64,000 bases of DNA from NCBI RefSeq assembly GCF_000010805.1, contig NC_012523.1, forward strand, positions 47,161 to 111,160, in the 5' to 3' direction. Under the pieces are notes generated by a model. It worked only from the letters and a program-made list of their open reading frames with translations. It searched no databases and had not been told where the DNA came from. Shown in pieces: positions 33,518-43,540 of this stretch (the first letter of the stretch is position 1; each line of letters opens with the position of its first letter). This DNA is from Rhodococcus opacus B4 (lineage in GTDB: Bacteria > Actinomycetota > Actinomycetes > Mycobacteriales > Mycobacteriaceae). Position numbers and translations under genes: made by a program.

Positions 33518-34843
33518 TTACGGCCGCCCCAGTCCGCGGTAGGTCCATCCGCCCTCGCGCCACTGTTGCGGGTCGAGGCAGTTCCGCCCGTCGATTAGAA
33601 CCTTCCTGCGGACGACGGCATCGAGGTCGGCCGGCTGGAGCTTCTGGAATTCCGGCCATTCCGTGAGTACGAGAACCACATCGGCACCCTCGCACGCGTC
33701 CATCGCCGTGGTGGAGTAGCCGAGAGTGGGGAACAGCGCGCGCGAGTTTTCCATGGCTTTCGGGTCATACACGTTGACGGACGCGCCCTGGAGTTGGATC
33801 TGCCCGGCGACGTTGAGTGCGGGTGAATCGCGGACGTCGTCGGAGTCGGGCTTGAAGGCCGCCCCCAGGATTGCAACGCGCGCGCCAAGCAGGGATCCGC
33901 ACGCCTCGCGGGCAAGTTCGACCATTCGCGTGCGACGTCGCATGTTGATGTTGTCTACTTCCCGTAGGAACGTCAGGGCCTGGTCTGCGCCCAACTCTCC
34001 CGCCCGGGCCATGAAGGCACGAATGTCTTTGGGAAGGCAGCCGCCGCCGAATCCAAGTCCGGCGTTCAGGAAGCGGCGGCCAATGCGAGCGTCGTGCCCG
34101 ATCGCATCCGCCAGTACCGTGACGTCCGCGCCGGTTGCCTCGCACACCTCGGAGATCGCGTTGATAAACGAGATCTTGGTGGCGAGGAAGGCGTTCGCGG
34201 ACGCCTTCACCAGTTCGGCGGTGGCCAGGTCGGTCACCACGAACGGGATGTTCTCCCCGAGGAGCTGCGCATAGACCTCACGCGCAACCTGCTCTGCCCT
34301 GCCCGGACGATTCCGGTCGACGCCGAGCACTAGCCGGTCTGGATGCAGGGTGTCTTGGACGGCGAAACCTTCGCGCAGGAATTCGGGGTTCCATGCGACC
34401 TCAAGGTCGGCGCCTGCTGGCGAGAGTTCTCGTGCGAGAGACCCGAGACGTTCGGCCGTGCCTACCGGTACGGTCGATTTCCCGAATAGCACTGCAGGAC
34501 TGGTGATCAGGGGTGCGAGGGTTTCGATTACGGCGTCGACGAACTTCAGGTCGGCGGCGAACTCACCCTTCTTCTGAGGGGTGCCGACCCCGAGGAAGTG
34601 CACGTCAGCGAATGCCGCGGCTTCTTCGTATGACGAAGTGAATCGCAACCGTCCCGCGGCGATGTTGCGGCGCAGGACGTCCTCGAGGCCTGGCTCGTAG
34701 AACGGGACCTCTCCGGCCTCGAGCTTTGCGAGCTTCTCTGTGTCGACGTCAACGCCGAGGACTTCGTGGCCGAGTTCGGCCATGCAGGCCGCATGGGTGG
34801 CACCGAGGTAGCCGGTGCCGAACACAGCAATGCGAGTAGTCAC
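33518..34843 (-). CDS. ugd: UDP-glucose 6-dehydrogenase
   Basis: The 441-residue protein has the NAD-binding GTGYLG at residues 9-14, then VPFYEPGLEDVL, FGKSTVPVGTAERLG, NPEFLREGFAVQDTLHPDRL and the catalytic Cys269 in GGGCLPKDI. It oxidises UDP-glucose twice to UDP-glucuronate, giving acidic sugar units for the polysaccharide. The length matches the family. A GTG start at 34843 gives the standard N-terminus. It follows fcl by about 50 bases on the same strand. Confidence 0.95.
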   Translation of the reverse strand: MTTRIAVFGTGYLGATHAACMAELGHEVLGVDVDTEKLAKLEAGEVPFYEPGLEDVLRRNIAAGRLRFTSSYEEAAAFADVHFLGVGTPQKKGEFAADLKFVDAVIETLAPLITSPAVLFGKSTVPVGTAERLGSLARELSPAGADLEVAWNPEFLREGFAVQDTLHPDRLVLGVDRNRPGRAEQVAREVYAQLLGENIPFVVTDLATAELVKASANAFLATKISFINAISEVCEATGADVTVLADAIGHDARIGRRFLNAGLGFGGGCLPKDIRAFMARAGELGADQALTFLREVDNINMRRRTRMVELAREACGSLLGARVAILGAAFKPDSDDVRDSPALNVAGQIQLQGASVNVYDPKAMENSRALFPTLGYSTTAMDACEGADVVLVLTEWPEFQKLQPADLDAVVRRKVLIDGRNCLDPQQWREGGWTYRGLGRP

Positions 34844-34893
34844 CGCGAACTCACTATCTGGAGCATGGGTAGGTGTTTGGTGGAACGTGAGCG

Positions 34894-35865
34894 CTAGGTC
34901 CGCACGAGGTCCACGTGCTGTCGGTACCAGGAGATGGTCGACGCGATTCCCTCGCGGAGGCCGATCTTTGGTTCCCATCCCGAGTTCCGCAGCTTGGTGA
35001 TGTCGAGGAGCTTCCGCGGAGTTCCGTCCGGCTTAGACGTATCCCATTCGATGCGGCCGCCGTAGCCGACTTCCTCGGCGACGATCTGTGCGATCTCTTT
35101 GATCGTCGAGTCTTCGCCTGTGCCGACATTGACCTGGTCCGGACCGTCGTAGTTCTCGAGTAAGTGCAGGCACGCCGACGCCATGTCGTCAACGTGGAGG
35201 AACTCGCGCCGCGGTGAGCCTGTGCCCCAATTGGTCACCGACTCGAGGCCGGTATGACGGGCTTCGTCGTACCGCCGAATCAGTGCGGGAAGTACGTGTG
35301 ATCCCTGAGGGGAGAAGTTGTCGCCCGGACCGTAGAGGTTGGTCGGCATCGCTGAGATCCACGGCAGCCCGTACTGGCGACGCACTGCTTGGATCTGCAG
35401 GATGCCGGCGATCTTCGCGATCGCGTAGGCATCATTCGTGGGTTCGAGGTGCCCGGTGAGGAGGTACTCCTCCTTGATGGGCTGTGGAGCCAGCTTCGGG
35501 TAAATGCAGGACGACCCGAGGAAGAGCAACCGCTCGACTCCATGTTCGAGAGCCGCGTCGAGGACATTGACCTGGATGCGCATGTTTTCGGACAAGAAGT
35601 CGACGGGGTAGGTGTTGTTCGCCAGGATGCCGCCGACTTTGGCGGCCGCCAGCACCACGGTGCGTGGCTTGGTCTGCTCGAAGAACTCGAAGACCGCCTC
35701 TCTGTCGCGAAGATCAAGCTCGCTCGACGATCGACCGATGAGGTTGTCGAATCCGTCTGCTTCGAGCCGACGCCAGATCGCGGAGCCGACCAGGCCGCGG
35801 TGACCGGCGACGTAGAGAGGCGCGTGACGATCGAGTGGTCCCGGTACGAAACTCGCTTCCGTCAC
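34894..35865 (-). CDS. fcl: GDP-L-fucose synthase
   Basis: The 323-residue extended short-chain dehydrogenase has the nucleotide-binding segment YVAGHRGLVGSAIWRRLEAD, the FLGSSCIYPK strand and the catalytic Tyr-Lys pair in NDAYAIAKIAG. It converts GDP-4-keto-6-deoxymannose to GDP-L-fucose by epimerisation and NADPH reduction. A GTG start at 35865 overlaps the gmd stop by four bases (GTGA), so translation is coupled to the preceding pathway step. Confidence 0.93.
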   Translation of the reverse strand: MTEASFVPGPLDRHAPLYVAGHRGLVGSAIWRRLEADGFDNLIGRSSSELDLRDREAVFEFFEQTKPRTVVLAAAKVGGILANNTYPVDFLSENMRIQVNVLDAALEHGVERLLFLGSSCIYPKLAPQPIKEEYLLTGHLEPTNDAYAIAKIAGILQIQAVRRQYGLPWISAMPTNLYGPGDNFSPQGSHVLPALIRRYDEARHTGLESVTNWGTGSPRREFLHVDDMASACLHLLENYDGPDQVNVGTGEDSTIKEIAQIVAEEVGYGGRIEWDTSKPDGTPRKLLDITKLRNSGWEPKIGLREGIASTISWYRQHVDLVRT

Positions 35866-36890
35866 AGGATCTCCCAATCAGGGTGCGCGGGAGAATCGAT
35901 CCACGGACGGCCCTCGTGCTCGAGTGCCCTGATGTCGGCGTCCACCATGATTCGGGCGAGTTCGGGTGTATGCACGGCGGCCTTCCAGCCGAGCTTTTCC
36001 TCAGCCTTGCTCGCATCACCAATCAACGCGTCAACCTCGGTGGGGCGGAGGTAGCGCTCGTCAAACCGAACGTGCTTCTCCCAATCCAGGCCTGCATGCT
36101 CAAATGCGACGGTGAGGAAGTCCCGAACGGAGTACTTCCCGCCCGTGGCAAGAACAAAGTCGTCGGGCTCGTCGGCCTGAAGCATCTTCCACATGCCCTC
36201 GACGTACTCGGGTGCGTAACCCCAGTCGCGGATGGCGTCCAGGTTGCCCATGTACAGGTGCTCCTCCACACCCGCCTTGATCCGTGCCACCGCACGTGTG
36301 ATCTTCCGGGTCACGAAGGTCTCGCCTCGCCGAGGTGATTCGTGGTTGAAGAGGATGCCGTTGACGGCGAACAGGCCATACGCCTCCCGGTAGTTCTTCG
36401 TCACCCAGTACGAGTAAACCTTCGCCGCTCCGTACGGCGAGCGGGGGTAGAAGGGTGTCTCCTCGTTCTGAGGTGGGGGTGTTGCGCCGAACATCTCTGA
36501 ACTCGATGCCTGGTAGTACCTGCAGTTCAAACCCGTGAGACGCACAGCCTCGAGCAGGCGGACCGACCCAATGCCCGTTGTATTGCCTGTGTGCTCGGGT
36601 TCATCGAAACTCACGCGCACATGCGATTGGGCTGCGAGGTTGTATACCTCGTCAGGCCTGATCCCGGCCAGGAGAGTGACGAGTCGCGCACCATCGCTGA
36701 GGTCTCCGTAGTGGAGGAAAAGTCGCGCTTCGGGATCGTGGGGGTCGACATACAGGTGGTCGATCCGCGCCGTGTTGAAGCTCGAGGCCCTGCGGATCAG
36801 GCCGTGTACCTCGTAGCCCTTCCGCAGCAACAGCTCAGCAAGGTACGACCCGTCCTGACCGGTGATACCTGTTATCAACGCGCGCTTCAT
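35862..36890 (-). CDS. gmd: GDP-mannose 4,6-dehydratase
   Basis: The 342-residue protein begins KRALITGITGQDGSYLAELL and carries SSSEMFGATPPPQNEETPFY, PRSPYGAAKVYSYWVTKNYR (catalytic Tyr-Lys) and SPRRGETFVTRKITRA, all typical of Gmd. It makes GDP-4-keto-6-deoxy-D-mannose, the substrate of the coupled fcl product. The ATG at 36890 gives the usual N-terminus. It is the first gene of the group, behind a 386-base promoter region shared with the divergent GT26 gene. Confidence 0.95.
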   Translation of the reverse strand: MKRALITGITGQDGSYLAELLLRKGYEVHGLIRRASSFNTARIDHLYVDPHDPEARLFLHYGDLSDGARLVTLLAGIRPDEVYNLAAQSHVRVSFDEPEHTGNTTGIGSVRLLEAVRLTGLNCRYYQASSSEMFGATPPPQNEETPFYPRSPYGAAKVYSYWVTKNYREAYGLFAVNGILFNHESPRRGETFVTRKITRAVARIKAGVEEHLYMGNLDAIRDWGYAPEYVEGMWKMLQADEPDDFVLATGGKYSVRDFLTVAFEHAGLDWEKHVRFDERYLRPTEVDALIGDASKAEEKLGWKAAVHTPELARIMVDADIRALEHEGRPWIDSPAHPDWEIL

Positions 36891-37276
36891 GAATCCTCGT
36901 CTCGAGCTTTGGTGGAGGCAGTTGGGGAACCCCGGTGAAATAATAGCTGGCTGCATAGAGTCGCTGCTCACCGCGGTATGCGTCAGTCGAGGCGCAGATG
37001 ATGTGGCACGGATCATCTATCTGATCGCTAGCCACGAGGTCGTAGATCGACTGTTCCTCTTTTGACGATTTCCCAGGTAAACTGCGCGAGCAGCGATCTG
37101 ACGCTCGGACGATCCTACTTCCCTGAAGATCGAGCCGGGACGACGTAGGTCTGGTTTCGGTCGTTGCGGGCAAACCCTGACTACCGACCCACACTCGTCC
37201 CCGTCTCGCCTGAAGCTTCGACTAAAGCAGTCACTCCGGCGAGACTCAGAGTGCATTCACACGAGGACCATCGTTC
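36891..37276. other. Divergent promoter region
   Basis: No gene is supported. The stretch separates gmd (leftward) from the GT26 gene (rightward) and is less GC-rich than the coding DNA around it, as expected for two promoters. I see no convincing palindrome. Confidence 0.5.
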
Positions 37277-38071
37277 ATGACTACCGGTTCAATTGGCGCA
37301 CGGTTCGAAAGACGTGGCGTTGGCCATATCCCTTTCAGCGTCACCACTCTTCGCAACGCGACGGAAACCATCATTGAGGCTGCAGTCAAAGGTGTCGCGA
37401 TGCCGATCAGGTTGTCGAATGCCTACTGCGTCGCGCTTGCCGCGCAGGACGAGGAGTACAGGGCCGTGATGAATGGCCCGGGAGTGAACCTCCCGGACGG
37501 AACCCCTATTCCGTGGGTGATGAATTACGGGTCAGACGTCGACGTATTCGCAGGTCGGGTTCGTGGTCCCTCCCTGTTCGTCGAGGTTCTGGATATCGGT
37601 CGCCGGAGCAACGTGAGGCATTTCTTCCTCGGCGCAACCGAAGACACTTTGGCGAGTCTGGTGGAGCAGGCCTCAGCACGTTTTCCTGGGATTCAGATCG
37701 CAGGTGCCTACTCCCCTCCGTTCGCGCCGGTGACCGAGCATTTCTACGCGCAGTGCGTCAGTGAGATTCAGCGAACAGACGCACAGATCGTGTGGGTAGC
37801 TCTGGGAACGCCTAAGCAAGACGTGGTTGGTGCAACGATCGCAGAGATGGCGCAGTTGCCGACGGTTGCGGTCGGGGCGGCGTTCGATTTTCTCGCCGGT
37901 ACGGTTCGGGAGGCACCAGTGTGGATCCAGAATTCGGGTACTGAGTGGCTGTTTCGTCTCGCGACGGAGCCTCGGCGCCTCTGGCGTCGGTACCTAATCG
38001 GGAACTTTCAGTTCCTGCGTGCTGCGTACTACGCACGAGGGCTTCGGAACCTTCCTGCGATCGAAATCTAG
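37277..38071 (+). CDS. WecG/TagA/CpsF-family glycosyltransferase (GT26)
   Basis: The 264-residue protein carries GT26 features: IRLSNAYCVALAAQDEEYRA, VNLPDGTPIPWVM, RHFFLGATEDTLASLVE, WVALGTPKQDVV and TVAVGAAFDFLAGTVREAPV. These enzymes add the second sugar to a lipid-linked primer (ManNAc, ManNAcA or similar). Its acceptor here is probably the product of the priming transferase at 43641-45161. It converges on wzx with a four-base overlap of their ends. Confidence 0.9.
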   Translation: MTTGSIGARFERRGVGHIPFSVTTLRNATETIIEAAVKGVAMPIRLSNAYCVALAAQDEEYRAVMNGPGVNLPDGTPIPWVMNYGSDVDVFAGRVRGPSLFVEVLDIGRRSNVRHFFLGATEDTLASLVEQASARFPGIQIAGAYSPPFAPVTEHFYAQCVSEIQRTDAQIVWVALGTPKQDVVGATIAEMAQLPTVAVGAAFDFLAGTVREAPVWIQNSGTEWLFRLATEPRRLWRRYLIGNFQFLRAAYYARGLRNLPAIEI

Positions 38072-39444
38072 GTACGGGCGGAGGATTTGCTGTGTCCTGC
38101 GTAGGTCAGCCACCGTTCTCGAACGGACAATCGGCTGACCGCGTGGAGCAGGCACGGAACAAACTGACAGAGAGTCAGGCCTATCAGGAGGCTGATCGCT
38201 GGGGCGAGCGTACCGGCGCTACCTACCAGGACGACCGTGCAGGAAGTTACAAAAACCACGGTCAAGACGGTTGTCAGTGCTTGGAATCTTAGTCCGCGGG
38301 AGTCCGTCAGATACATCCCGGACGCTAGATGCAAGGCTTGGACTAGCACCACACCGCCCAGCAGCCAGTACAGCGCCCACGGCACATGGACTGCATTTCC
38401 TACTGCTAGTCGTGAGACGAATGGTCCCGCTACAACGAGACCCGCGAAACCGCCTAGACCGATGACTGCGCCGGTCGTGAGGCCGATGGCGAAGCGACGG
38501 GTACTGCTGTGGTGGTTTGCGCGGTCATGCGCGTACTCACCCCACAACGAGCGGCCGGCCACCTGCGCGATCGAGAATACGGGCAGGAACGCGATCATTG
38601 CTGCTGAGTACACCGCTACGTCCTCCAGCGACGCACGCCAGCTCAGAATCAACCGGCCGCCTTGGATGGCAAACGGCATCGCCAGCGCGATAACGAGCAT
38701 CGGACCGGCCGATCCGAACAGCGCTGGTCGGGTCTGGACGGGTCGTCGAAGGTTCGGACGGATGCCGCGTGCGCGCAGTGACGCGATGGCCATGGCAAGC
38801 GCAAGCCACGATGCGATCGGAATGCCGATTGTCGAAATCGCAATGATACTTTGCAGATTCAACTGCAACGACGCCGCGATGACAACAAGGCCCGACAAAA
38901 TCGGGGCAACACCTTGCAGCAGAATCGCCAGCGGGTTCCGCTTCAAACCGATGAGGATTGCGTATCCGATCGATGCTGGCATAGTCATCAGGAAAACCGA
39001 CAGCGCGAGACAGACTCCCCAGTTCATGCCGAGAACCTGATCGACGCCGAGGATGGGGGGCCACAGCTGAAGTAGACCAATCAGATTGATGACAAGAAGG
39101 CCGATGGCACATCCGCCGAGAAGATACTTGCCCGATGCCCGAAGGATCGCGACGAACTTCTCCGCCTCGGACGGCAATCCTGCTGCTGCATTTGTGACCG
39201 CCGCCCCAAGACCGAGGTCGATGACCGGCAGAAGCAACGGCAGTGACACGACGAGGGAGAAGACCGCATATGCCTCGACGCCGTAGGTTCCAGTGATCGT
39301 GCGGGCAAGAACGATTGATGTCACGCCAGTTAGCGGCAGGATCGCGACCCGAGCGGCCGCGGAGACTACCGCTGATCGTGCAGATGGACTCCTCCAGACG
39401 CTGGTGTCTGTGTGGTTCTTGGAGTCCGATCGAACCGCGGTCAC
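38068..39444 (-). CDS. Wzx-type polysaccharide flippase
   Basis: The 458-residue protein has about twelve hydrophobic segments spread along its length, for example VEAYAVFSLVVSLPLLLPVI near the N-terminus and LYWLLGGVVLVQALHLASGM near the C-terminus. The PVIDLGLGAAVTNAAAG motif is typical of the MATE/MOP-type Wzx family. It should move lipid-linked repeat units across the membrane. A GTG start overlaps the upstream GT2 gene by four bases (GTGA). It is the last gene of the minus-strand glycosyltransferase operon. Confidence 0.85.
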   Translation of the reverse strand: MTAVRSDSKNHTDTSVWRSPSARSAVVSAAARVAILPLTGVTSIVLARTITGTYGVEAYAVFSLVVSLPLLLPVIDLGLGAAVTNAAAGLPSEAEKFVAILRASGKYLLGGCAIGLLVINLIGLLQLWPPILGVDQVLGMNWGVCLALSVFLMTMPASIGYAILIGLKRNPLAILLQGVAPILSGLVVIAASLQLNLQSIIAISTIGIPIASWLALAMAIASLRARGIRPNLRRPVQTRPALFGSAGPMLVIALAMPFAIQGGRLILSWRASLEDVAVYSAAMIAFLPVFSIAQVAGRSLWGEYAHDRANHHSSTRRFAIGLTTGAVIGLGGFAGLVVAGPFVSRLAVGNAVHVPWALYWLLGGVVLVQALHLASGMYLTDSRGLRFQALTTVLTVVFVTSCTVVLVGSAGTLAPAISLLIGLTLCQFVPCLLHAVSRLSVRERWLTYAGHSKSSART

Positions 39445-40235
39445 GCTCGTCTCAGGGCAGAGCCTGCGTAGCTGCGTGCTGTTCGCCCAACCGCGATTGC
39501 ATGCGATGCCATTCGGTCCAACTTCGCCGAGTCACCGAGTGCGACTCCGTTCTTGACTCGCATCCTGTGCCACAAATCTTCGCGTTCGAAGAAACTGATG
39601 TCAGTGTGAACGCCGCCGACGCGGAAATCGCTCATGAATCGCACCCACACGCGCGGATTGGATTTGAGGGCAGCACGCATCGCCAGTTCTTGATCGCACG
39701 CCACGCCGAAATCGACATCAAACCCTCCGAGGCCACGGATGAACTCGAGGCTGAGGTAGGTCGCCTGATGCGGAACGAAACGGATGCCCATCTCGAAACG
39801 TCGCTGTAAGAACGGTGCCTGCACGGTCGCCCCGAAGACGTCGCCTTCCTCAGACATGTAACGGAGGCATCCGTATGCCCAGTCCCAGCCGACTGCCTGG
39901 TAGTCGGCTGCAACAAACGACAGGGTTTCCTCGTCCGTGAACCGGTCGCCGGCGTTCATGAAGACGACGACGTCGCCAGAGGCCATGCGGATGCCCTTGT
40001 TCATTGCGTCAAAGATCCCGTCATCGGGTTCGCTGACCGCAACAACACGACTGTCGCGCTGGCGGTAGTTGTCGATGAACTCTGCGCTACCGTCACTGGA
40101 ACCGCCGTCAACGATGACATGCTCGTAGGTGCAGTCACGTTGGTTGGTCAAACTTTCCGTTGTCTCGACCAGGCCGTCGTGATCGTTGTAGTTGACGGTG
40201 ATTACGCTGAGAACAGGAGATGTCGTCGCACTCAC
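39441..40235 (-). CDS. Family 2 glycosyltransferase
   Basis: The 264-residue protein is a GT-A fold enzyme: PVLSVITVNYNDHDGLVETT, then EHVIVDGGSSDGSAEFI, the DXD-like EPDDGIFDAMNKGI, and VVVFMNAGDRF. It is close to the WcaA/amylovoran group that adds a hexose or deoxyhexose from a nucleotide sugar. No membrane segment is present. A GTG start overlaps the upstream GT4 gene by four bases, and the stop overlaps wzx, so the three are translationally coupled. Confidence 0.9.
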   Translation of the reverse strand: MSATTSPVLSVITVNYNDHDGLVETTESLTNQRDCTYEHVIVDGGSSDGSAEFIDNYRQRDSRVVAVSEPDDGIFDAMNKGIRMASGDVVVFMNAGDRFTDEETLSFVAADYQAVGWDWAYGCLRYMSEEGDVFGATVQAPFLQRRFEMGIRFVPHQATYLSLEFIRGLGGFDVDFGVACDQELAMRAALKSNPRVWVRFMSDFRVGGVHTDISFFEREDLWHRMRVKNGVALGDSAKLDRMASHAIAVGRTARSYAGSALRRA

Positions 40236-41386
40236 TTTGTTTTCCCTCCGGCGACCGTTTTGGTCGGCTGATTGCCCGCTTGGGGTGACGGCGTGATTTT
40301 GTCAGCTGAACCACTTACTGCCAGATGCAGCAGCTCAGCGGCCGATTCGATCGTGAAGCGGTTGAGCCAGGCTTGCACTTCCGCCGTTCGTGCGAACGAT
40401 GCCTTCCTGATCGCTGCTGAGAAGGACGGCACCGAATCGTCCGAGATCAGCTGCCCGGTAACTCCGGGTATGCATGCATCGGCAGCCCCGAGGCAGCGTG
40501 AACTGACTACCACGGGGATTCCTGCCGATGCGGCCTCGATCAGAACGTTGCCGAAACCTTCGATTGGCGATGGAACGACGAGCACCGATCCCGGTTCGCA
40601 GTGCTTGTGCCATTGGTCGACCCATCCGTGGAAGTTCACGGGGAATGGGTGGTTCGCCGCCATTGCGCTCAGCTGTGGCCGGAGGTCCCCGTCACCGATG
40701 AAGTCGACGACAACTGGCTCTCCCCAGGATGAGGTGAGGTGCGCGGCGATATCGAGGACGAGTTCGGGACGCTTTGGGGCGAGGATTCGGCCTACGAAGA
40801 CCAGTCTCAACGGCGCGTTCGGTGGCCGCTTGTAATAGTCCGGCTCTTGCGACGGCGCGTCGAACGCGACGGGGTTAGGTACCACCCACATTTTCTTGTT
40901 ATCGAGGTGGTAGGCGGTCGTCATTTCCGCTGCGACCGCGTGAGACGGAGCAATCCAGCCGTCTGCATACCGATAGAGCAACCGCGCTAGCCGCTGCTGA
41001 CCGCGCATGTTCACCCCGTATTCGGCTCGCCGATGGCTGTGTAGCGTGTGCTCACTGATGATGATGCGCGGACGTGACTGGCGCATGAGGGACGCGGCGA
41101 GTAGGCATAGAAGGTTCGAGAAGGTCAGGAGGGATACAACGGTGTCGTAGCGACCGGTCTCGAAGGTCGCCTTCAAAGCGCGAACAGCGGCGATTACGCC
41201 CGACTTCGGTGGCGTGAGCGGCACGAGATTAAATCCCGTCACCGGGGCAGACGGGACGCGGTGCGTGGTGATCACGTCTACCCGGTGGTCACGATGTCCG
41301 AGGGCCTCTGCCCACTTTCTAGCCACTACTTCCGCGCCGCCACCTTCGATCGCAGGGACCACGATCGCTATGCGCTGGTTATTCAT
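40232..41386 (-). CDS. Family 4 glycosyltransferase
   Basis: The 384-residue protein is a GT-B fold enzyme with RIAIVVPAIEGGGAEVVARK at the N-terminus, ISEHTLHSHRRAEYG, LRLVFVGRILAPKRPELVLD at the start of the C-domain and the donor-binding PSPIEGFGNVLIEAASAGIP (E-x7-E). It should transfer one sugar with retention. I place the start at the ATG at 41386, which overlaps the upstream gene by eight bases; an in-frame ATG 36 bases earlier is also possible. The ending overlaps the GT2 gene. Confidence 0.88.
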   Translation of the reverse strand: MNNQRIAIVVPAIEGGGAEVVARKWAEALGHRDHRVDVITTHRVPSAPVTGFNLVPLTPPKSGVIAAVRALKATFETGRYDTVVSLLTFSNLLCLLAASLMRQSRPRIIISEHTLHSHRRAEYGVNMRGQQRLARLLYRYADGWIAPSHAVAAEMTTAYHLDNKKMWVVPNPVAFDAPSQEPDYYKRPPNAPLRLVFVGRILAPKRPELVLDIAAHLTSSWGEPVVVDFIGDGDLRPQLSAMAANHPFPVNFHGWVDQWHKHCEPGSVLVVPSPIEGFGNVLIEAASAGIPVVVSSRCLGAADACIPGVTGQLISDDSVPSFSAAIRKASFARTAEVQAWLNRFTIESAAELLHLAVSGSADKITPSPQAGNQPTKTVAGGKTK

Positions 41387-42581
41387 TGTCGGTGCTGTTA
41401 GGCGCTCGTAGGGGTCCGTCATCCGGTACGGCGAGTAGTCGGCTGACGGCCACCGGTGCTGATCTGTCGGCTACCGCGTTGGCGCACTGTTGGGGGTCGA
41501 AGTTGGCGGCCAGCAGCACGGCGCTGGCCAGCTCTCGTGGCTCGCGGGCGGCGACGCGTACGCCGTTTCCGAACTCCGAGTCAAGGACGTGGTCCGGATC
41601 GGCACCGTTCGTCGCCACGACCGGCAAGCCGACTGCCCCCGCCTCGGCCATGACCCGTGGGGAGCCTTCGTAGTGCGATGTCATCAACATGACGGTCGAG
41701 TCGGCCATTATGCGTGCCACCTCGGCTCGCGACAGAGCTCCGGCGAAGACCACGTGAGCGGCGATATCCTTGTCGTTGGCCTGACTGGCGATCGTGGACC
41801 GAAGGCTCCCCTCCCCCACGAACACCATCTGCGCATTCGGGTATCGCTTGTGCACCTCGGCGAACGTCGCCAGGGCGAGCGACGGATCCTTCTGCGATTC
41901 AAGACGACCAACGAAGACGACCTTGAGCGGGTCGCTACTTTTCCACTGCTTGCGTTTGAGAGTGAAGACGGCAGGATCGAACCATGTCTTTGCCACTGTG
42001 AGTCGCGGATACATTTCTTTGATGCGTGCGCTGTCGCTCTGATTGAACAGAACGACCTGATCGGCGCGCCGGAACACGACCTTTTCACAGGCTCGATAGA
42101 GGAATCCGAGATACTTCCACAGCGAGTCCGAGTTGCCACCAGTGAGTCCGGTGGAGTCGTTGTGAATGAACTGAACAAGGCGCTTCGGGCGTACGACTGC
42201 GGAAACCACAACCCCGGTTTCGATACGGTGGGTCTGCAGTACCCCACGAGGTATCTGTTTCCGGAAGCGCACCAACCCCCACGCCAAGCGGACGGAATGC
42301 GGAATCCGCAGGAATCGCGCTTCTCTCGTACGAGAGAAGCGAGCAACCGGCAAGAAGGGCACCGATTCATCCGCTACTTGCGCACTGCACCACTGACCGA
42401 GCTGCGCCGAGTCGGACTCGGTGACACCGACGATCGCAAGGCTGGACGTTTCCGAGTACTTGACGAGGTCGTGGATGCACGTGTCGGTACCCCCGGGAAC
42501 GAGTCGTTCCGGGTCGATCTGGTCGATGATGATCCGCGCGGCATCAAGCGCGTCGACGCTCTTCAGGTTGTATGTGCTCAT
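41379..42581 (-). CDS. Family 4 glycosyltransferase
   Basis: The 400-residue GT-B enzyme has IPRGVLQTHRIETGVVVSAV and QFIHNDSTGLTGG in the acceptor half, then LKVVFVGRLESQKDPSLALA, VFVGEGSLRSTIA and SHYEGSPRVMAEAGAVGLPV with the E-x7-E pair in the donor half. It differs clearly from the next GT4 gene, so the two probably make different linkages. The ATG at 42581 overlaps the epimerase stop by four bases (ATGA); the longer frame is a shadow. Confidence 0.88.
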   Translation of the reverse strand: MSTYNLKSVDALDAARIIIDQIDPERLVPGGTDTCIHDLVKYSETSSLAIVGVTESDSAQLGQWCSAQVADESVPFLPVARFSRTREARFLRIPHSVRLAWGLVRFRKQIPRGVLQTHRIETGVVVSAVVRPKRLVQFIHNDSTGLTGGNSDSLWKYLGFLYRACEKVVFRRADQVVLFNQSDSARIKEMYPRLTVAKTWFDPAVFTLKRKQWKSSDPLKVVFVGRLESQKDPSLALATFAEVHKRYPNAQMVFVGEGSLRSTIASQANDKDIAAHVVFAGALSRAEVARIMADSTVMLMTSHYEGSPRVMAEAGAVGLPVVATNGADPDHVLDSEFGNGVRVAAREPRELASAVLLAANFDPQQCANAVADRSAPVAVSRLLAVPDDGPLRAPNSTDNE

Positions 42582-43540
42582 GTGAGGGGACCTTCGCCGA
42601 ATACGTCTCGCGCCCACTGGTACTGCTTTTCCAGTCCATCGTCGATTGGAACAATCGGCGACCAACCCAATTCACTGGAGATTTTCGCGGTCGAGCCGCC
42701 TGTTCGGAAGACGTCTCCGGCGACCGTACCGCCCGACGAGATCTCGACCGGCCTCTTCGTGATGTCGCCGATGATCTTGATCGTTTCGTTCAGCGAAACG
42801 CTCGATCCGCCCGCGACGTTGTACACCGAAGCCGGCGGTACGTCACTGAATGCCGCTGCGATGTTCGCCTCGACGATGTCGTCGATGTAGGTGAAGTCGC
42901 GAATTTGGTCACCGGTTCCGTACACCTCGATACTGTCGCCTTGCAGAACTGCTCGGAAGAACCGAGTGAATGCCATGTCAGGACGCTGACCGGGACCGTA
43001 GACGGTGAAGTACCGGAGCGACACTGTCGGAATACCGAAGTTTTCGCCGTAGAGCGAGCAAAGGTGCTCAGCGGCGAGCTTTGTGACTCCGTACGGACTC
43101 AACGGTCGAGGAGTGTCCGATTCCACCGTCGGGTATTGCAGTGCGTTGCCGTACACCGATGACGATGAGGCGTAGACAAGTTTCTTGATCCGAGAACCAT
43201 CAGTCTTCACTGCTTCGAGGAGACGCTGCGTGGCTTGCACATTGTCCAACGCGTAGAGGTCGAACTCACTGCCCCACGACTTCCGCACACCCGGCTGCCC
43301 AGCCTGATGGAACACGAACTCCACCCCACGGAGCAGATCAGACAACTCCAGCGTGTTGAGGTCACCCTCTACAAACTCGAAGCGACTCTTTGGGATCGAC
43401 GCCAGATTACTCTTCTTGAGATCAGGGTCGTAGTAGTCCGTAAGTGAGTCGACGCCACGGACCTCAATCCCTTCACTGATGAGACGACGCGCAAGCGTAC
43501 TGCCGATGAACCCGGCTACTCCGGTAATTAGTGCAACCAT
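42578..43540 (-). CDS. NAD-dependent sugar epimerase (UDP-sugar 4-epimerase type)
   Basis: The 320-residue protein has ALITGVAGFIGSTLARRLIS, the LVYASSSSVYGNALQYP strand and the catalytic SPYGVTKLAAEHL (Tyr-x3-Lys), then LRYFTVYGPGQRPDMA. It is closest to UDP-glucuronate or UDP-glucose 4-epimerases. With ugd in the locus, UDP-glucuronate to UDP-galacturonate is a reasonable guess, not proven. It leads the operon epimerase-GT4-GT4-GT2-wzx. Confidence 0.88.
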   Translation of the reverse strand: MVALITGVAGFIGSTLARRLISEGIEVRGVDSLTDYYDPDLKKSNLASIPKSRFEFVEGDLNTLELSDLLRGVEFVFHQAGQPGVRKSWGSEFDLYALDNVQATQRLLEAVKTDGSRIKKLVYASSSSVYGNALQYPTVESDTPRPLSPYGVTKLAAEHLCSLYGENFGIPTVSLRYFTVYGPGQRPDMAFTRFFRAVLQGDSIEVYGTGDQIRDFTYIDDIVEANIAAAFSDVPPASVYNVAGGSSVSLNETIKIIGDITKRPVEISSGGTVAGDVFRTGGSTAKISSELGWSPIVPIDDGLEKQYQWARDVFGEGPLT